A stretch of DNA of 64,000 nt from Nostoc sp. 106C (lineage in GTDB: Bacteria > Cyanobacteriota > Cyanobacteriia > Cyanobacteriales > Nostocaceae): contig NZ_MTAW01000132.1 in the NCBI RefSeq assembly GCF_002154725.1, positions 19,307 through 83,306 on the forward strand, written 5' to 3'. Shown one piece after another: positions 36,787-45,881 of this stretch. The position numbers and the translations under genes are program-made. Position 1 is the first letter of the stretch. Every line of letters begins with the position of its first letter. Below the pieces are notes generated by a model. That model made no database searches. It saw only the letters and a list, made by a program, of their open reading frames with translations, and was not told the DNA's origin.

Positions 36787-36977
36787 GTCATTGCGTTGGC
36801 GGAACGCCTTCCCGCAGGGTACGAAACGAAGTGCAGTGAAGCAATCGCAAAATCTCGCATGACGAACAAATCTATGCGATTGCTACCCTACCCTTCGGGA
36901 ACGACTACTCTGCGAGAACGCCTCCGGCGAACGTCGAACGGGAAGGCTCCGCCTACGTCGTACCTCCTCGCAATGAC
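36787..36977. repeat. Nested palindromic repeat with GTCATTGCG ends
   Basis: GTCATTGCG at the left and CGCAATGAC at the right are perfect 9-bp inverted ends. Inside are GCGGAACGCCTTCCCGCAGG, GCTACCCTACCC and GCGAACGTCGAACGGGAAGG, GC-rich modules. The same family occurs as a shorter 91-bp copy at 62833-62923; the extra modules here look like insertions into the shorter form. Confidence 0.85.
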
Positions 36978-37144
36978 GATTATATTATCGTTGCAAAATA
37001 AAAACTAGGATGCACCCGATTGCAGTCCACTTGAGTAGACTTGCGCTATTATCACGGAACTTCAGATCTGGGAAGAATAACACGAGAGCGTCATACTTTG
37101 ACTGTTAGAAAAATTTGAGTAACGACAAGACTTGTAGATCCTCA

Positions 37145-37335
37145 TCAGTCTAGCTTCCCGCAGATTAGTAAGTGGTGAGTCCAGTCCTGTTCGGCGTTCG
37201 CCGGAGGCGTTCTCGCAGAGTAGCCGTTCCCGTTCCCTCAAAGAGGGTTCCCGCAGGGTAGGGTAGGCGGGTTTCCCGCCGTAGGAAACTGGCGAACCCA
37301 GAGGGCGTCGGAAGCCAATAACAGAGAACGGCTTT
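37145..37335. repeat. Mosaic of GC-rich repeat modules
   Basis: The modules GTTCGCCGGAGGCGTTCTCG, TTCCCGCAGGGTAGGGTAGG and GGGTTTCCCGCCGTAGG are reverse complements or close relatives of modules in the element at 36787-36977. The block has no clear outer inverted ends, so it looks like a scrambled or invaded copy. Confidence 0.7.
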
Positions 37336-37473
37336 GATGAGTCAATATGCACTGTCAGATAACTCGCATATTTTTTGAGCAAATTGGAATTTTAAACCAT
37401 CCTCTAATGCTTCTAGTAGAAGAGATAGTTAATCAGAAATGCATATACTGCAATTACCAAGCAATAGTTTGAC

Positions 37474-37510
37474 AAGCTTCTAGTAAAAGACCTGCTAGAA
37501 GCTTTTTCTT
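37474..37510 (+). terminator. Rho-independent terminator-like hairpin without an upstream gene
   Basis: AAGCTTCTAG pairs perfectly with CTAGAAGCTT around an 11-base loop and is followed by TTTCTT. No gene precedes it on the plus strand for over 900 bp, so it may end a small RNA, or attenuate transcription into the GlsB-type gene that starts 150 bp later. Confidence 0.65.
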
Positions 37511-37659
37511 AACTTCAAGGTGGTATCTATCGAAAGATATATTAGCAAGTTATGTATTCCTCAAGGTATTCAATAATTAGTTCTGTTGATAGATTGGTTG
37601 CTCATGATACGACTGTTACTATTTTTTTCAGTAAAAAACCTTTAATAAATAGTGAACTT

Positions 37660-37932
37660 ATGAACATTATTGCTTGGATTGTTTTAGGTCTAATTGCTGG
37701 CGCTATTGCTAAAGCTATCTATCCCGGACGCCAAGGCGGTGGCATTCTGGCAACAATCATCTTAGGCATCATCGGTGCTTTTATTGGCGGTAGCCTGGGT
37801 GTATTCTTCACTACAGGAAGATTAGCTTTAGCAGCTCCTACTCTGAGCATTCCTGGTATCTTAGTGGCAGTTCTTGGTGCAATTATTGCTGTCTTTTTGT
37901 GGAACTTACTAAACCGCCACAGCGCTGTGTAA
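37660..37932 (+). CDS. GlsB/YeaQ/YmgE (transglycosylase-associated) membrane protein
   Basis: 90 residues from the ATG at 37660; the frame is open 108 bp earlier but the family begins MNIIAWIVLGLIAGAIAK exactly here. Three short hydrophobic segments with Gly-rich turns (YPGRQGGG, IIGAFIGGSLG) and a final VLGAIIAVFLWNLLNR are characteristic. These small inner-membrane proteins are often stress-induced; their biochemical role is not settled. A strong terminator lies about 85 bp after the stop. Confidence 0.9.
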   Translation: MNIIAWIVLGLIAGAIAKAIYPGRQGGGILATIILGIIGAFIGGSLGVFFTTGRLALAAPTLSIPGILVAVLGAIIAVFLWNLLNRHSAV

Positions 37933-38808
37933 ACAAATAAAGTCATGGACTATTAATCGTAGACATCGGGGAATCAGTTTAACGATTTTTTAGTTTTGAA
38001 TCCAACTAAGAAGTTAGCGCTTACCTAGTAGTTAGGGAAGCGCTATTATTTTTTTGATATAAAAATGTTTGTAAGCCTGATTTCATAAATGCTTTGATAA
38101 TTAGAAATCTTGGTTATACAGATTTAAAGATTTACAGCGAATTTCATTTGAGTGAGGTACACCTGTAGCGGGCTTTCCGTTCCGCACCACAAGAAGTATA
38201 TGATTAATTTTTGTACCTTATATACCTACTATCTGCTGTAATTTTAATTAACATCTATCAATATTTATTGAGAATCTTCACGCAAGAATCAGGGTTATGA
38301 AATTAAATTGCGGAAAATATTTTTTGGCTTAAGTATGCGAGTAGTTGATGCAAGTTATAAAGTAGCTATTGATGCTGGAAGAGATAGCGATCGCATTTTT
38401 TGGCTAAATCTCCTTTTAAGATGGTGTATGCGAAGTCTGAGGTAAAATTTGTTATCTATACCTCAGTATTTCTTTAGGCTACGGTTATGCTGCGATCGTT
38501 GCCACTTTTATTGGTCAATTAAATTAACTTGATGCAATCTTATCTAGTTTAGTCATGGCAGTTTATCGGTAGACAGCGAATTGCAGATTAAACTGGGGCT
38601 ACCCTTAGCCTTTGGCTGGAATATTTTGGTAGATTTTATTCTTTTTTCTTTTGGTAACGGATATATTAATTTACAATCGATTGCAAATTAGGCAAGCGGG
38701 AACAAAAATTTAAGGTACTATTCAACAGGCCAGGATTACAAAAGGGGGAAGTTGGGCTTGAGTAAGACAACAAGTGTAATTCATGACTGAAGTGTAAGGA
38801 GTGTTAAG
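37933..38808. other. Intergenic region, 0.88 kb
   Basis: After the terminator at 38016-38055 no gene is recognised. The stretch 38330-38520 holds short open frames with some protein-like composition (GYGYAAIVATFIGQLN), possibly a decayed gene, but nothing can be named. A good ribosome binding site for the deacetylase lies at the right end. Confidence 0.5.
38016..38055 (+). terminator. Rho-independent terminator
   Basis: AGCGCTTACCTA and TAGGGAAGCGCT pair with one mismatch around GTAGT and are followed by ATTATTTTTTT. It most likely ends the GlsB/YeaQ gene transcript. Confidence 0.88.
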
Positions 38809-39723
38809 GTGGCTACCCAGAGGATATCGCAAGTTTTACAAGTAGGAATAGTTATAGTAGTGATTGCTACTGGTGCTTTAAGTCTGAGTCTGCTCAATGG
38901 TGGGCTGCACCAAAAATTTGCAATCAAAAAGCCAACGGATAAGAGTGTAAAAGGTGGGTCTAACAGCGCAACGTCCCAAAATGTTACACCCGCCAAAAAC
39001 TTAATTGTAGAAGTGCCAAAACCATTTCAGAGACAAACCATTTATCAAGCGAAGCTGAAAGCAACTGAGAAAGTGATTGCCTTAACTTTTGATGATGGCC
39101 CAGGCCCGAAAAACACCGTACAGGTATTAGAGATTTTAAAGAAAAATCACATTAAAGCTACATTTTTTGTGCTTGGGGAAATGGTGCAAGCTTATCCTCA
39201 AATTGCCAAACAAGTAGTGGCTGATGGTCATGATCTTGGTAACCATACTTGGCACCATTGGTATCGTCAGATGGATACAGCTACGGCGGCCAGTGAAATT
39301 GATCGCACAGCAGATATTATTTATAAAACTACAGGGGTAAAAACCGCTTTGTTCCGTCCACCTGGAGGCTATCTGCATAATGGATTAGCTGACTATGCCA
39401 AAAATCAGAATTACGCTGTCATGATGTGGTCAAGTCTTTCAGGGGATGCTGACCGTCATTCCCCACAGGTGGCAGGAATGATTAAAAATGTAGTTAATGC
39501 TGCAAAACCAGGCTCAATTGTGCTGATGCACGATGGTGGTGGAAATCATTCTCGGACTGTAAAAGCTTTACCAGGTATTATTGCTGGTCTTAAGGCCAAG
39601 GGTTATAAATGTGTGACAGTATCGGAACTGCTGGAAATGCAAGCTAAAGAAGAAGCTACAGCAATGAAAGCCTTACCTGCGGTTACAAAGAATGAACCTG
39701 CAAACAATCAGCCTCATCAATAG
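38809..39723 (+). CDS. Exported polysaccharide deacetylase (NodB domain)
   Basis: 304 residues from a GTG with AAGGAG nine bases before. One N-terminal membrane anchor (VGIVIVVIATGALSLSLL), a Ser/Asn-rich spacer, then a NodB domain (about 85-265) with LTFDDGPGP (catalytic base and metal Asp), HDLGNHTWHHW (metal His residues), FRPPGGYL and VLMHDGG. The domain removes acetyl groups from N-acetylglucosamine of peptidoglycan, chitin-like or exopolysaccharide chains outside the cytosol. All key residues are intact. It stands alone. Confidence 0.93.
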   Translation: MATQRISQVLQVGIVIVVIATGALSLSLLNGGLHQKFAIKKPTDKSVKGGSNSATSQNVTPAKNLIVEVPKPFQRQTIYQAKLKATEKVIALTFDDGPGPKNTVQVLEILKKNHIKATFFVLGEMVQAYPQIAKQVVADGHDLGNHTWHHWYRQMDTATAASEIDRTADIIYKTTGVKTALFRPPGGYLHNGLADYAKNQNYAVMMWSSLSGDADRHSPQVAGMIKNVVNAAKPGSIVLMHDGGGNHSRTVKALPGIIAGLKAKGYKCVTVSELLEMQAKEEATAMKALPAVTKNEPANNQPHQ

Positions 39724-39907
39724 TGATATTCTCAGGGCAGAAAGCTCATTCAACAAGAATGCCTGCTTCTATTTGGAAAATATTTCTGTGCTACCTATTG
39801 ATGAATGGAATAAGTTTAGTGTACAAAAACTTGAATCACTAAAGCACTAAGAAAAAAAGGGTTTTTATCTGTCCTACTTTACGCAGTTCAGAAATTTTTA
39901 ATTTTGA

Positions 39908-40786
39908 ATGTTGCAACCTCCATCTTTTCAACCAATTACTCAACGCACAGCGTTAAAATTACCTAATAATGCCAGAGTTGCTGTTTGGGTAGTAATGAAT
40001 GTCGAACACTTCACCTTTGGCAAACTGGGAACAGCAATTCAACCCCATTTAAATAGTTACCCAGAAATAGCTAATTATGGTTGGCGAGACTACGGTAATC
40101 GTATAGGCATTTGGCGGTTATTTGAACTATTTGCTGAGTTAGAAATTCCCGTAACAGCAGCAGTGAATGGCGAAATTTGCCCGCTTTATCCGGAGATTAT
40201 GACAGCCATGCAGCAATATGGTTGGGAAATAATGGCGCATGGGATTAATAATTCTACTGGACACAGTGGCATGAATCTGCAAGTAGAAACCGAGATAATT
40301 AATCAAACTTTAGATTTACTGCGTCAAGCTACTGCTAAAACTCCTAAAGGCTGGTTAACACCTGGATTTTCGATTACAGAATCAACTTTTGAACTATTAC
40401 ATAATGCCGGAATTGTTTACTCTGCTGACTGGGTAAATGATGACCAGCCCTATTGGTATTCTTTACCTAATGGTCGTTTGTTGGCTATTCCTTATACTAT
40501 AGAAGCAAATGATATCAGTTTGTGTTTAAGTAATCGGTTTTCGGGTGGAGAATTTGCTCAAGCTATTCAAGACCAATTTGACCAACTGTGGCAGGAAGGA
40601 GAAAATCAAGCAAGGGTAATGGCGATTGGACTACATCCATTTATTGTGGGTCAACCGCTACGGCTAAAGTATTTAAAGCAATGTTTATTACATATTAAAA
40701 ATAAATCTGATACCTGGTTAACTACAGGTGAAGGTATTTATGAATGGATTAATAAACCACAGATGAACACAGATAAATACAGATAA
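39908..40786 (+). CDS. Polysaccharide-deacetylase-fold amidohydrolase, allantoinase (PuuE)-like
   Basis: 292 residues, no signal peptide. The NodB-like fold has the PuuE-type pattern: VAVWVVMNVEHFTFG, NYGWRDYGNRIGIWRLFELFAE, WEIMAHGINNSTGHS, PKGWLTPGFSITEST and MAIGLHPFIVGQPLR. Members of this branch are cofactor-independent allantoinases that open the allantoin ring, though relatives act on other amides. It is followed after 69 bp by a ureidoglycolate lyase, which uses the downstream product of allantoin breakdown, supporting the assignment. Cytosolic. Exact substrate is inferred. Confidence 0.82.
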   Translation: MLQPPSFQPITQRTALKLPNNARVAVWVVMNVEHFTFGKLGTAIQPHLNSYPEIANYGWRDYGNRIGIWRLFELFAELEIPVTAAVNGEICPLYPEIMTAMQQYGWEIMAHGINNSTGHSGMNLQVETEIINQTLDLLRQATAKTPKGWLTPGFSITESTFELLHNAGIVYSADWVNDDQPYWYSLPNGRLLAIPYTIEANDISLCLSNRFSGGEFAQAIQDQFDQLWQEGENQARVMAIGLHPFIVGQPLRLKYLKQCLLHIKNKSDTWLTTGEGIYEWINKPQMNTDKYR

Positions 40787-40855
40787 TTATTCAAATTATT
40801 GGTTTTGATCGGCGGTTAAAAATCTTTATTTATCTAAACTTCTACAACCAGAATT

Positions 40856-41443
40856 ATGAATATTTCTCCTACTAATGTTTTAAAAATCCCTGTAATTGAT
40901 GCCAATATAGAAAACACCAAACCCTATGGTCATCTATTAGGCGATGATGTCAGTAAGCCTGGCTTAGGAATTCCCTTTTATCAAGAACGAGTATTAGAAG
41001 GCGAAAATATTGACTTTACCTATCGGGGAACAGCTACTTTTAGAACAGCAAAAATTCTGCCAGGATATCCGCCGATTATTTGGTTAGAACGTCATATGCA
41101 CATGACCCAAATGTTTATTGGTTTGGGACAAGCACCATTTATTATGGTGATGGCACCACCTAATCATGAAAATGACGAAAACTTGCCTAATTTAAATCAA
41201 GTACAAGCACTGCGGTTTCCTGCTGGTTACGGACTTTTGCTGCATATTGGCACCTGGCATGATTTTCCCATAGCGTGCGATCGCCCTGTGGTTGTTCTCA
41301 CTGCCAATTCTGATGAAGTTGTTACTGCTTTGAGTCAAATGCAGACACCAGGTGAAATGAATCAAGGCGATGTGTATAAAATATCGCTGCTCAAAAGATT
41401 AAATTGTGAAGTTCACTTGGAAGTTGAGTCCTCCCGTGTATAA
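40856..41443 (+). CDS. allA: Ureidoglycolate lyase family protein
   Basis: 195 residues. The cupin-like AllA fold shows the expected motifs: KPYGHLLGDD, IIWLERHMHMTQMFIGLGQAPF, LRFPAGYGLLLHIGTWHDFPI with its His residues, and VVVLTANSDEVV. The enzyme splits ureidoglycolate to glyoxylate and urea. Coupled with the PuuE-like gene just upstream on the same strand, it suggests use of purine-derived ureides as a nitrogen source. The allantoate step is not in the window. Confidence 0.85.
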   Translation: MNISPTNVLKIPVIDANIENTKPYGHLLGDDVSKPGLGIPFYQERVLEGENIDFTYRGTATFRTAKILPGYPPIIWLERHMHMTQMFIGLGQAPFIMVMAPPNHENDENLPNLNQVQALRFPAGYGLLLHIGTWHDFPIACDRPVVVLTANSDEVVTALSQMQTPGEMNQGDVYKISLLKRLNCEVHLEVESSRV

Positions 41444-42481
41444 GTTTTTGGCGTTGATGAATATCGCTAAAAAAAGCGAGGAAACCCCACGCCTACAAAT
41501 GCATCTGTCGCCTTATTTTTTGAATTGGTAATAACGGGAGTTCGATGTATTCAAAGAACCCCACTTCCATTCCTCTCCCCGTTGCGGGGAGAGGCTTAAA
41601 AAGCTGATGTTTCCGTTGTGATAAGTAACCACGCAAAATTAATTAACCTGAGTTCGGGATAAGCTGAAACCCTCATTACGCTGTTACTTAATTCTAGGAT
41701 CTGTCAACGTGCTTGTGCTGTTTCAGCCATTTAACGTTGAATAAACCTCCTTAACCCGAACTGACGTTAATTAATTATGTTTTACTACTTAAATTTAATT
41801 TTCTCCCCAAAATAAGAAATTGTATGCCCCTCTCGGCATCGGAGAGCGGTTGGGGAGAGGTTCATCGAACTCACATTGCTATTATTCTCGATTACGCTTA
41901 ATAACGCTAATTTCAGCCTAAAAACCGAAAATTTCAACTCAAAAAACTTTTTTATTTCTGAGTTTTACCTTATTGTTCGGCGAAGTTTAAAAATACTGAC
42001 TGCTCATTAAGTCAGTTATTTTAACAATCTGTAATATTTTGCCAATTACCAGCTAAATAAGCAATTTCAGCAATTACAGCCACCATAGGAATGCACTTTT
42101 TAGTTTACAAAACTAAATAATCTAGGGGGTAATTAGTAATTACGAATTATGTTGAAGTTGATCCCCATTTATTTTTAGTTCTATGTCCAACGACTGTAAT
42201 TAGCATAGGTTTTTACCTTTTTTTAGCGATTTTATTTGCTTAAATTAGAGGATTTTGGCATGAAGAACACATATATTCCCTGGCGACTAGTACCGCTTCT
42301 CTACGAGACGCTGCGCGAAGGCAAAATTCATCAATCACAAATCATAAGTAATTTGCAGAGTCTGATTTTCTACTAGCTTGGGCAGAAAAGAGTTGTTTTT
42401 ATCGCCCCTGCCTTCATTTCCGTCCCCATGAGGAGATGAAACAAGGTAAAATATTTAACGTTATTTGTATAGCAAGCAGCG
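41444..42481. other. Intergenic region, 1.0 kb, with MITE-like element and repeats
   Basis: No gene is supported. It holds GC-rich segments (CTCTCCCCGTTGCGGGGAGAGG, a palindrome at 41573-41594; CCTCTCGGCATCGGAGAG at 41826-41843), a MITE-like element (41637-41776) and a repeat fragment (TTCTCTACGAGACGCTGCGCG at 42297-42317). The last 200 bp should contain the promoter of the Cas6 gene. Confidence 0.55.
41637..41776. mobile_element. 140-bp MITE-like element
   Basis: The ends AATTAATTAACCTGAGTTCG(GGATAAG) and (CTTAACC)CGAACTGACGTTAATTAATT are inverted repeats of 27 bp with four mismatches, and inside them GCTGAAAC (41663-41670) pairs with GTTTCAGC (41720-41727). No coding capacity. The outer TTAATTAA may include the target-site duplication. 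This is the structure of a miniature inverted-repeat element moved by a transposase encoded elsewhere. Confidence 0.75.
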
Positions 42482-43633
42482 ATGGCAAGAGCAGCTACAT
42501 CTACCAGTCGCAAAGCCAAGTCCAAGTCTGTGCCAGCTTCCTCTCTTCCCACTTGGACAGCTGACACTGAATTGGTAGGATTGGTGTTTGACCTTGAGGC
42601 AACTAATTCTAGTGCCCTCTATTCTCAGTACACAATTGGACTCCATGCCTGGTTTCTGGATCAAGTACGGCAATTCAATCCGGAACTTTCGGCTTACCTT
42701 CATGATGGCGAGTCAGAAAAGCCCTTCAATATTTCGGCGCTGGAAGGTCAACTTGTTCCTAGTGGGAAACAACTGCAACTAGAAGCAAAGCAAATTTATC
42801 GTTGGCACGTCAACGCCCTTTCTCAAAGGGTGGCGCAGTTTATCAGTCAATGGTTAACTCAACTGCCGCAAACCTTAGCTTTAAGAGATGCACCTTTACA
42901 AATTAAACAGGTAAGTATTGCCCATCCACCAACCACCTACGCGCAATTGTTGCAGTCATCTATAGAGAAAAAAACTAACGTCAGTCTCAGCTTTGTCTCA
43001 CCCACCAGCTTTCGCCGCAAAGGTCATCATTTCCCTCTCCCTGTGCCTGTAAATCTCTTTCATAGCTACCTGCGTCGCTGGAATGACTTTTCGGGAATGA
43101 TTGTAGAACCAGAATCTTTTCTCGAATGGATAGACGAAGGGGTAATCATCCACCAACATCGCTTGGAGTCAGTAAAAGTGGCAGCTGGTAAACGCGGTTC
43201 GGTGACTGGGTTCACAGGAGCAATTTCCTGTGGTTTAAGTAAAGCCGCTTTAGCTAATGCTGAATTTACCCAGTTGTTTTATGCCTTAGTCAGACTTGCG
43301 CCTTACTGCGGTACAGGACACAAAACCACCTTTGGGCTGGGGCAAACGCGTTTAGAGTGGCTAGAACGAGAACCAACTACACCCACAGAGTTGCTGACAA
43401 ATATATTGGGTGAACGTATTGCCGAACTGACAGCGCTATTTACTGCTCAACGAAAACGCACAGGAGGCGATCGCACTGATAAAATTGCTTCTACATGGGC
43501 AACGATTTTGGCTCGGCGGGAAATGGGGGAATCATTGCAAGTAATAGCTCAAGATTTGGAGATGCCCTATACTACTGTGAAAACTTACGTAAAATTAGCG
43601 CGCCGGGCGCTGAAGCAAGAAAATCTGGAATGA
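42482..43633 (+). CDS. cas6: Stand-alone Cas6-type CRISPR RNA endonuclease with C-terminal HTH
   Basis: 383 residues. After a basic, Ser-rich leader, the double-ferredoxin RAMP fold of Cas6 is seen: LVGLVFDLEAT (first strand), SQYTIGLHAWFLDQV with His55 as a possible catalytic residue, LSFVSPTSFRRKGHHFPLP, FTGAISCGL and the glycine-rich loop CGTGHKTTFGLGQTRLE (about 276-292). Residues 345-376 (GESLQVIAQDLEMPYTTVKTYVKLARRALK) form a helix-turn-helix, unusual for Cas6. Cas6 cuts pre-crRNA repeats. No other cas gene or array is in the window, so it acts on RNA from elsewhere or has another task. Confidence 0.88.
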   Translation: MARAATSTSRKAKSKSVPASSLPTWTADTELVGLVFDLEATNSSALYSQYTIGLHAWFLDQVRQFNPELSAYLHDGESEKPFNISALEGQLVPSGKQLQLEAKQIYRWHVNALSQRVAQFISQWLTQLPQTLALRDAPLQIKQVSIAHPPTTYAQLLQSSIEKKTNVSLSFVSPTSFRRKGHHFPLPVPVNLFHSYLRRWNDFSGMIVEPESFLEWIDEGVIIHQHRLESVKVAAGKRGSVTGFTGAISCGLSKAALANAEFTQLFYALVRLAPYCGTGHKTTFGLGQTRLEWLEREPTTPTELLTNILGERIAELTALFTAQRKRTGGDRTDKIASTWATILARREMGESLQVIAQDLEMPYTTVKTYVKLARRALKQENLE

Positions 43634-43694
43634 CGCAAGAAGGCTATGTTTACCTTAGGTCATTCCAAAAACCGATGGTAGTCCTCGTCAAGCA

Positions 43695-45305
43695 TCAATT
43701 TAAAAAAGCCAGCAATTCTCGATAATATTGCTCTGGTGTACTGGGTAAATGGGTCGTTACTTGCAAAGTTTGCTGGCTTAACTTGAAACCTTGAGTAATG
43801 TTGATACGGCTGAGGAAATCTAGATCGTGGGAAATTACCCAAAGCGCACCCTGGTACTCATTAATACCTGCAACCATCTGCGCAACGGTTTCAATATCCA
43901 AGTTATTAGTCGGCTCATCAAGAATTAACAAGTCAATTTCAGAGATGCTGATGATTGCGATCGCTAATCTTGCCAATTCACCGCCACTCAACACTGATAC
44001 TGGTTTGTGAACGTCATCGTATTTAAACAAAAAATGTCCCAGTTGCTGACGTAGCAGCTGATAGCTGAGGTTGGGATTGGCGGCTTGCATATTTTCTAGA
44101 ATCGTCTGCTGACGGTTTACCAGTTCATAGGTTTGGTCGAGATATACGGCTTTCATCGTTGGCGAAAGCAAAACTTCACCCGAATCTAAAATCGCTTGCT
44201 CTTCCATTCTTAAGATTGCTTTGGCGAGAGTCGATTTACCTGAACCATTCGCACCAACAATTGCCAGGCGATCGCCTGAGGTAATATGCAGCTGAATGTT
44301 TTTAATCAGCAAACGTTCTGACACCCAAAGATTTGCACCCTGAATATCAATCAGATTTCTGTGTTTTTGACCCCTTTCTGCTAACTGGATACTTGTCGCT
44401 TTAGTTGTTTTCACTTTGGTGTCTGCAACCTTTTGAGTAGCTTTCGCTACTGCAAGTTCATGTTTCTTTTTGGCATTTCCGGCTGAAGCCTCGGCTTTGG
44501 TTTTAATCAGTCCGGCTGAGGCGCGGTCAATGCTGCCATTGAGAAACTGGCTACGCCCTTGGCGCTGAGATTGCGCTGCGCGTTGCTGTTCTTGCATAGC
44601 TGTAGCTTGGGTACGTTTGAGTTCTTTTCTGGCGACTTCATGCGATCGCCATGCTGCTTCTAACTCTATTTCTTTCTGTTTTCGATAGTAAGAGAAATTA
44701 CCTCCGTATACCTTTACTCCTTCAGGTGTCAATTCCCAGGTAGCCTCTGTTACTTGATCCAAGAAAAACGGCTTGTGGGAGACAATAATATATGCACCAG
44801 CAAAATCTTGAAGAAATAGCCTTAAACTTTCTAGCGCCGATAGATCCATGTGATTTGTTGGCTCATCCAGCAATAGCAGATTTGGTTCTTGAGATAAACC
44901 AATAGCTAGAAATAGTTTTGTCAGTTCCCCTCCGCTTAAGTTAATAACTGGTAGGGATAAATCAAGCATAGTCTGGAATTGCGCCTGCAAAATTTCCTCA
45001 ATCTGCCACCATTCATCAGAGATAGAACTCAAAAAATCTAGTACTGAATCTGCTGTAATTTTTTGCCTGATGGTGCTGATTTGGGGTAAGTAGTAAACAT
45101 TATCCTTACGCCATACAGCTCCATGATTAGGAATAATTTGCCCTGCAAGTATCTTCAGCAGAGTAGATTTGCCTACCCCATTGCGACCGACCAAAGCAAT
45201 GCAATCGCCCATACTAATATTGATATTAACTCCCTGAAATAGAGTTCGCTCTAAGCCGAGTTCGTAACCTACGTTCTCAGCTAATAAAATTGAATTTCTA
45301 TGCAT
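43695..45305 (-). CDS. ABC-F family ATPase
   Basis: About 537 residues from the ATG at 45305 (ten more residues are open upstream). Two ABC domains lie in one chain: Walker A GRNGVGKST and GANGSGKST, signatures NLSGGEL and VLSGGEL, Walker B LLLLDEPTNHMD and LLILDEPTNNLD. Between them is a long charged linker (ELKRTQATAMQEQQRAAQ...). No membrane domain, so it belongs to ABC-F, which act on ribosomes for translation control or antibiotic protection. Organisation is like Vga/Msr-type or Uup-like proteins; a role in resistance is possible but not shown. Confidence 0.9.
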   Translation of the reverse strand: MHRNSILLAENVGYELGLERTLFQGVNINISMGDCIALVGRNGVGKSTLLKILAGQIIPNHGAVWRKDNVYYLPQISTIRQKITADSVLDFLSSISDEWWQIEEILQAQFQTMLDLSLPVINLSGGELTKLFLAIGLSQEPNLLLLDEPTNHMDLSALESLRLFLQDFAGAYIIVSHKPFFLDQVTEATWELTPEGVKVYGGNFSYYRKQKEIELEAAWRSHEVARKELKRTQATAMQEQQRAAQSQRQGRSQFLNGSIDRASAGLIKTKAEASAGNAKKKHELAVAKATQKVADTKVKTTKATSIQLAERGQKHRNLIDIQGANLWVSERLLIKNIQLHITSGDRLAIVGANGSGKSTLAKAILRMEEQAILDSGEVLLSPTMKAVYLDQTYELVNRQQTILENMQAANPNLSYQLLRQQLGHFLFKYDDVHKPVSVLSGGELARLAIAIISISEIDLLILDEPTNNLDIETVAQMVAGINEYQGALWVISHDLDFLSRINITQGFKLSQQTLQVTTHLPSTPEQYYRELLAFLN

Positions 45306-45335
45306 ATTAATCCAATGAAGCGTCCAATTAACCAC

Positions 45336-45881
45336 GCAGTGAAATGCTGGTAATGCCAGCTAGTTATGAAAACCTAATTAAAGGCAAGCCAGCCGACTAT
45401 CCTGTAAGCAAATAAAGAGTATAGTGCTGAGAATTTTTAAATCATTAGCTTGTTTGACACTCAGAATAAGCTCTACAACCCTGCTAACAGCAGTTGAGTG
45501 TAGATGATGGCTTGTAAGTAAAACTTGGTAGCAAGAAAGCTTTGAGCCAACTTGCTAATTTCTGAATTATTTTTCGTTGAAACTGTTGCCTACCAGCAAC
45601 GCTTCTTTGTTACTACTTCATGTCAGCTAAATTAATTGAAGAGTTTTCAGGTTTGAAGCTATCTAGAGCTTACCACAAAATAATTCCAGAAGCATACTCA
45701 ATAATATTTGCTTATTTACACGTACTAGAGGTGTACTGGTGGCAAAGCAGAATTAACAGCTATGTAAAAGCAGTAGCTGAGGAAATAGATCCAGCCTAAA
45801 CAGTAGAAGCTGTAGTACTTAATAAAGTTGAGTTTGGTAAAATTCAGTACATAGGATATTTGGAGCGATAGTATAAACTTG
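45336..45881. other. Intergenic region, 0.55 kb, with a broken small ORF
   Basis: The first 280 bp hold nothing recognisable. The remainder has a small open frame interrupted by one stop (see 45620-45871). Confidence 0.5.
45620..45871 (+). pseudogene. Possible broken small gene
   Basis: An ATG frame encodes 59 residues (MSAKLIEEFSGLKLSRAYHK...) to TAA at 45797, then continues in the same frame for 23 more codons to TAG at 45871. The composition looks protein-like, with helical segments and Trp-Trp. Either a 59-residue protein or an 84-residue gene with a nonsense mutation. No family recognised; it could be chance. Confidence 0.3.

Larger units (their letters stand above)
36553..37659. other. 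Repeat-rich intergenic region, 1.1 kb, with two lone terminators
   Basis: No protein gene is supported. It holds a terminator-like hairpin (36760-36781), a nested palindromic element (36787-36977), a second GC-rich repeat mosaic (about 37145-37335) and another terminator-like hairpin (37474-37510). Two stretches, 36590-36780 and 37340-37510, end in terminators without a gene in front and might be small RNAs (inference). Confidence 0.6.

Noticed and set aside
36796..37382. Short open frames across the repeat-rich region
   Set aside because: They are translations of palindromic repeat modules in either direction and show no protein features.
42482..45335. CRISPR array near the Cas6 gene
   Set aside because: No direct repeats of 28-40 bp with unique spacers were seen here or elsewhere; the 21-bp arrays have no spacers.
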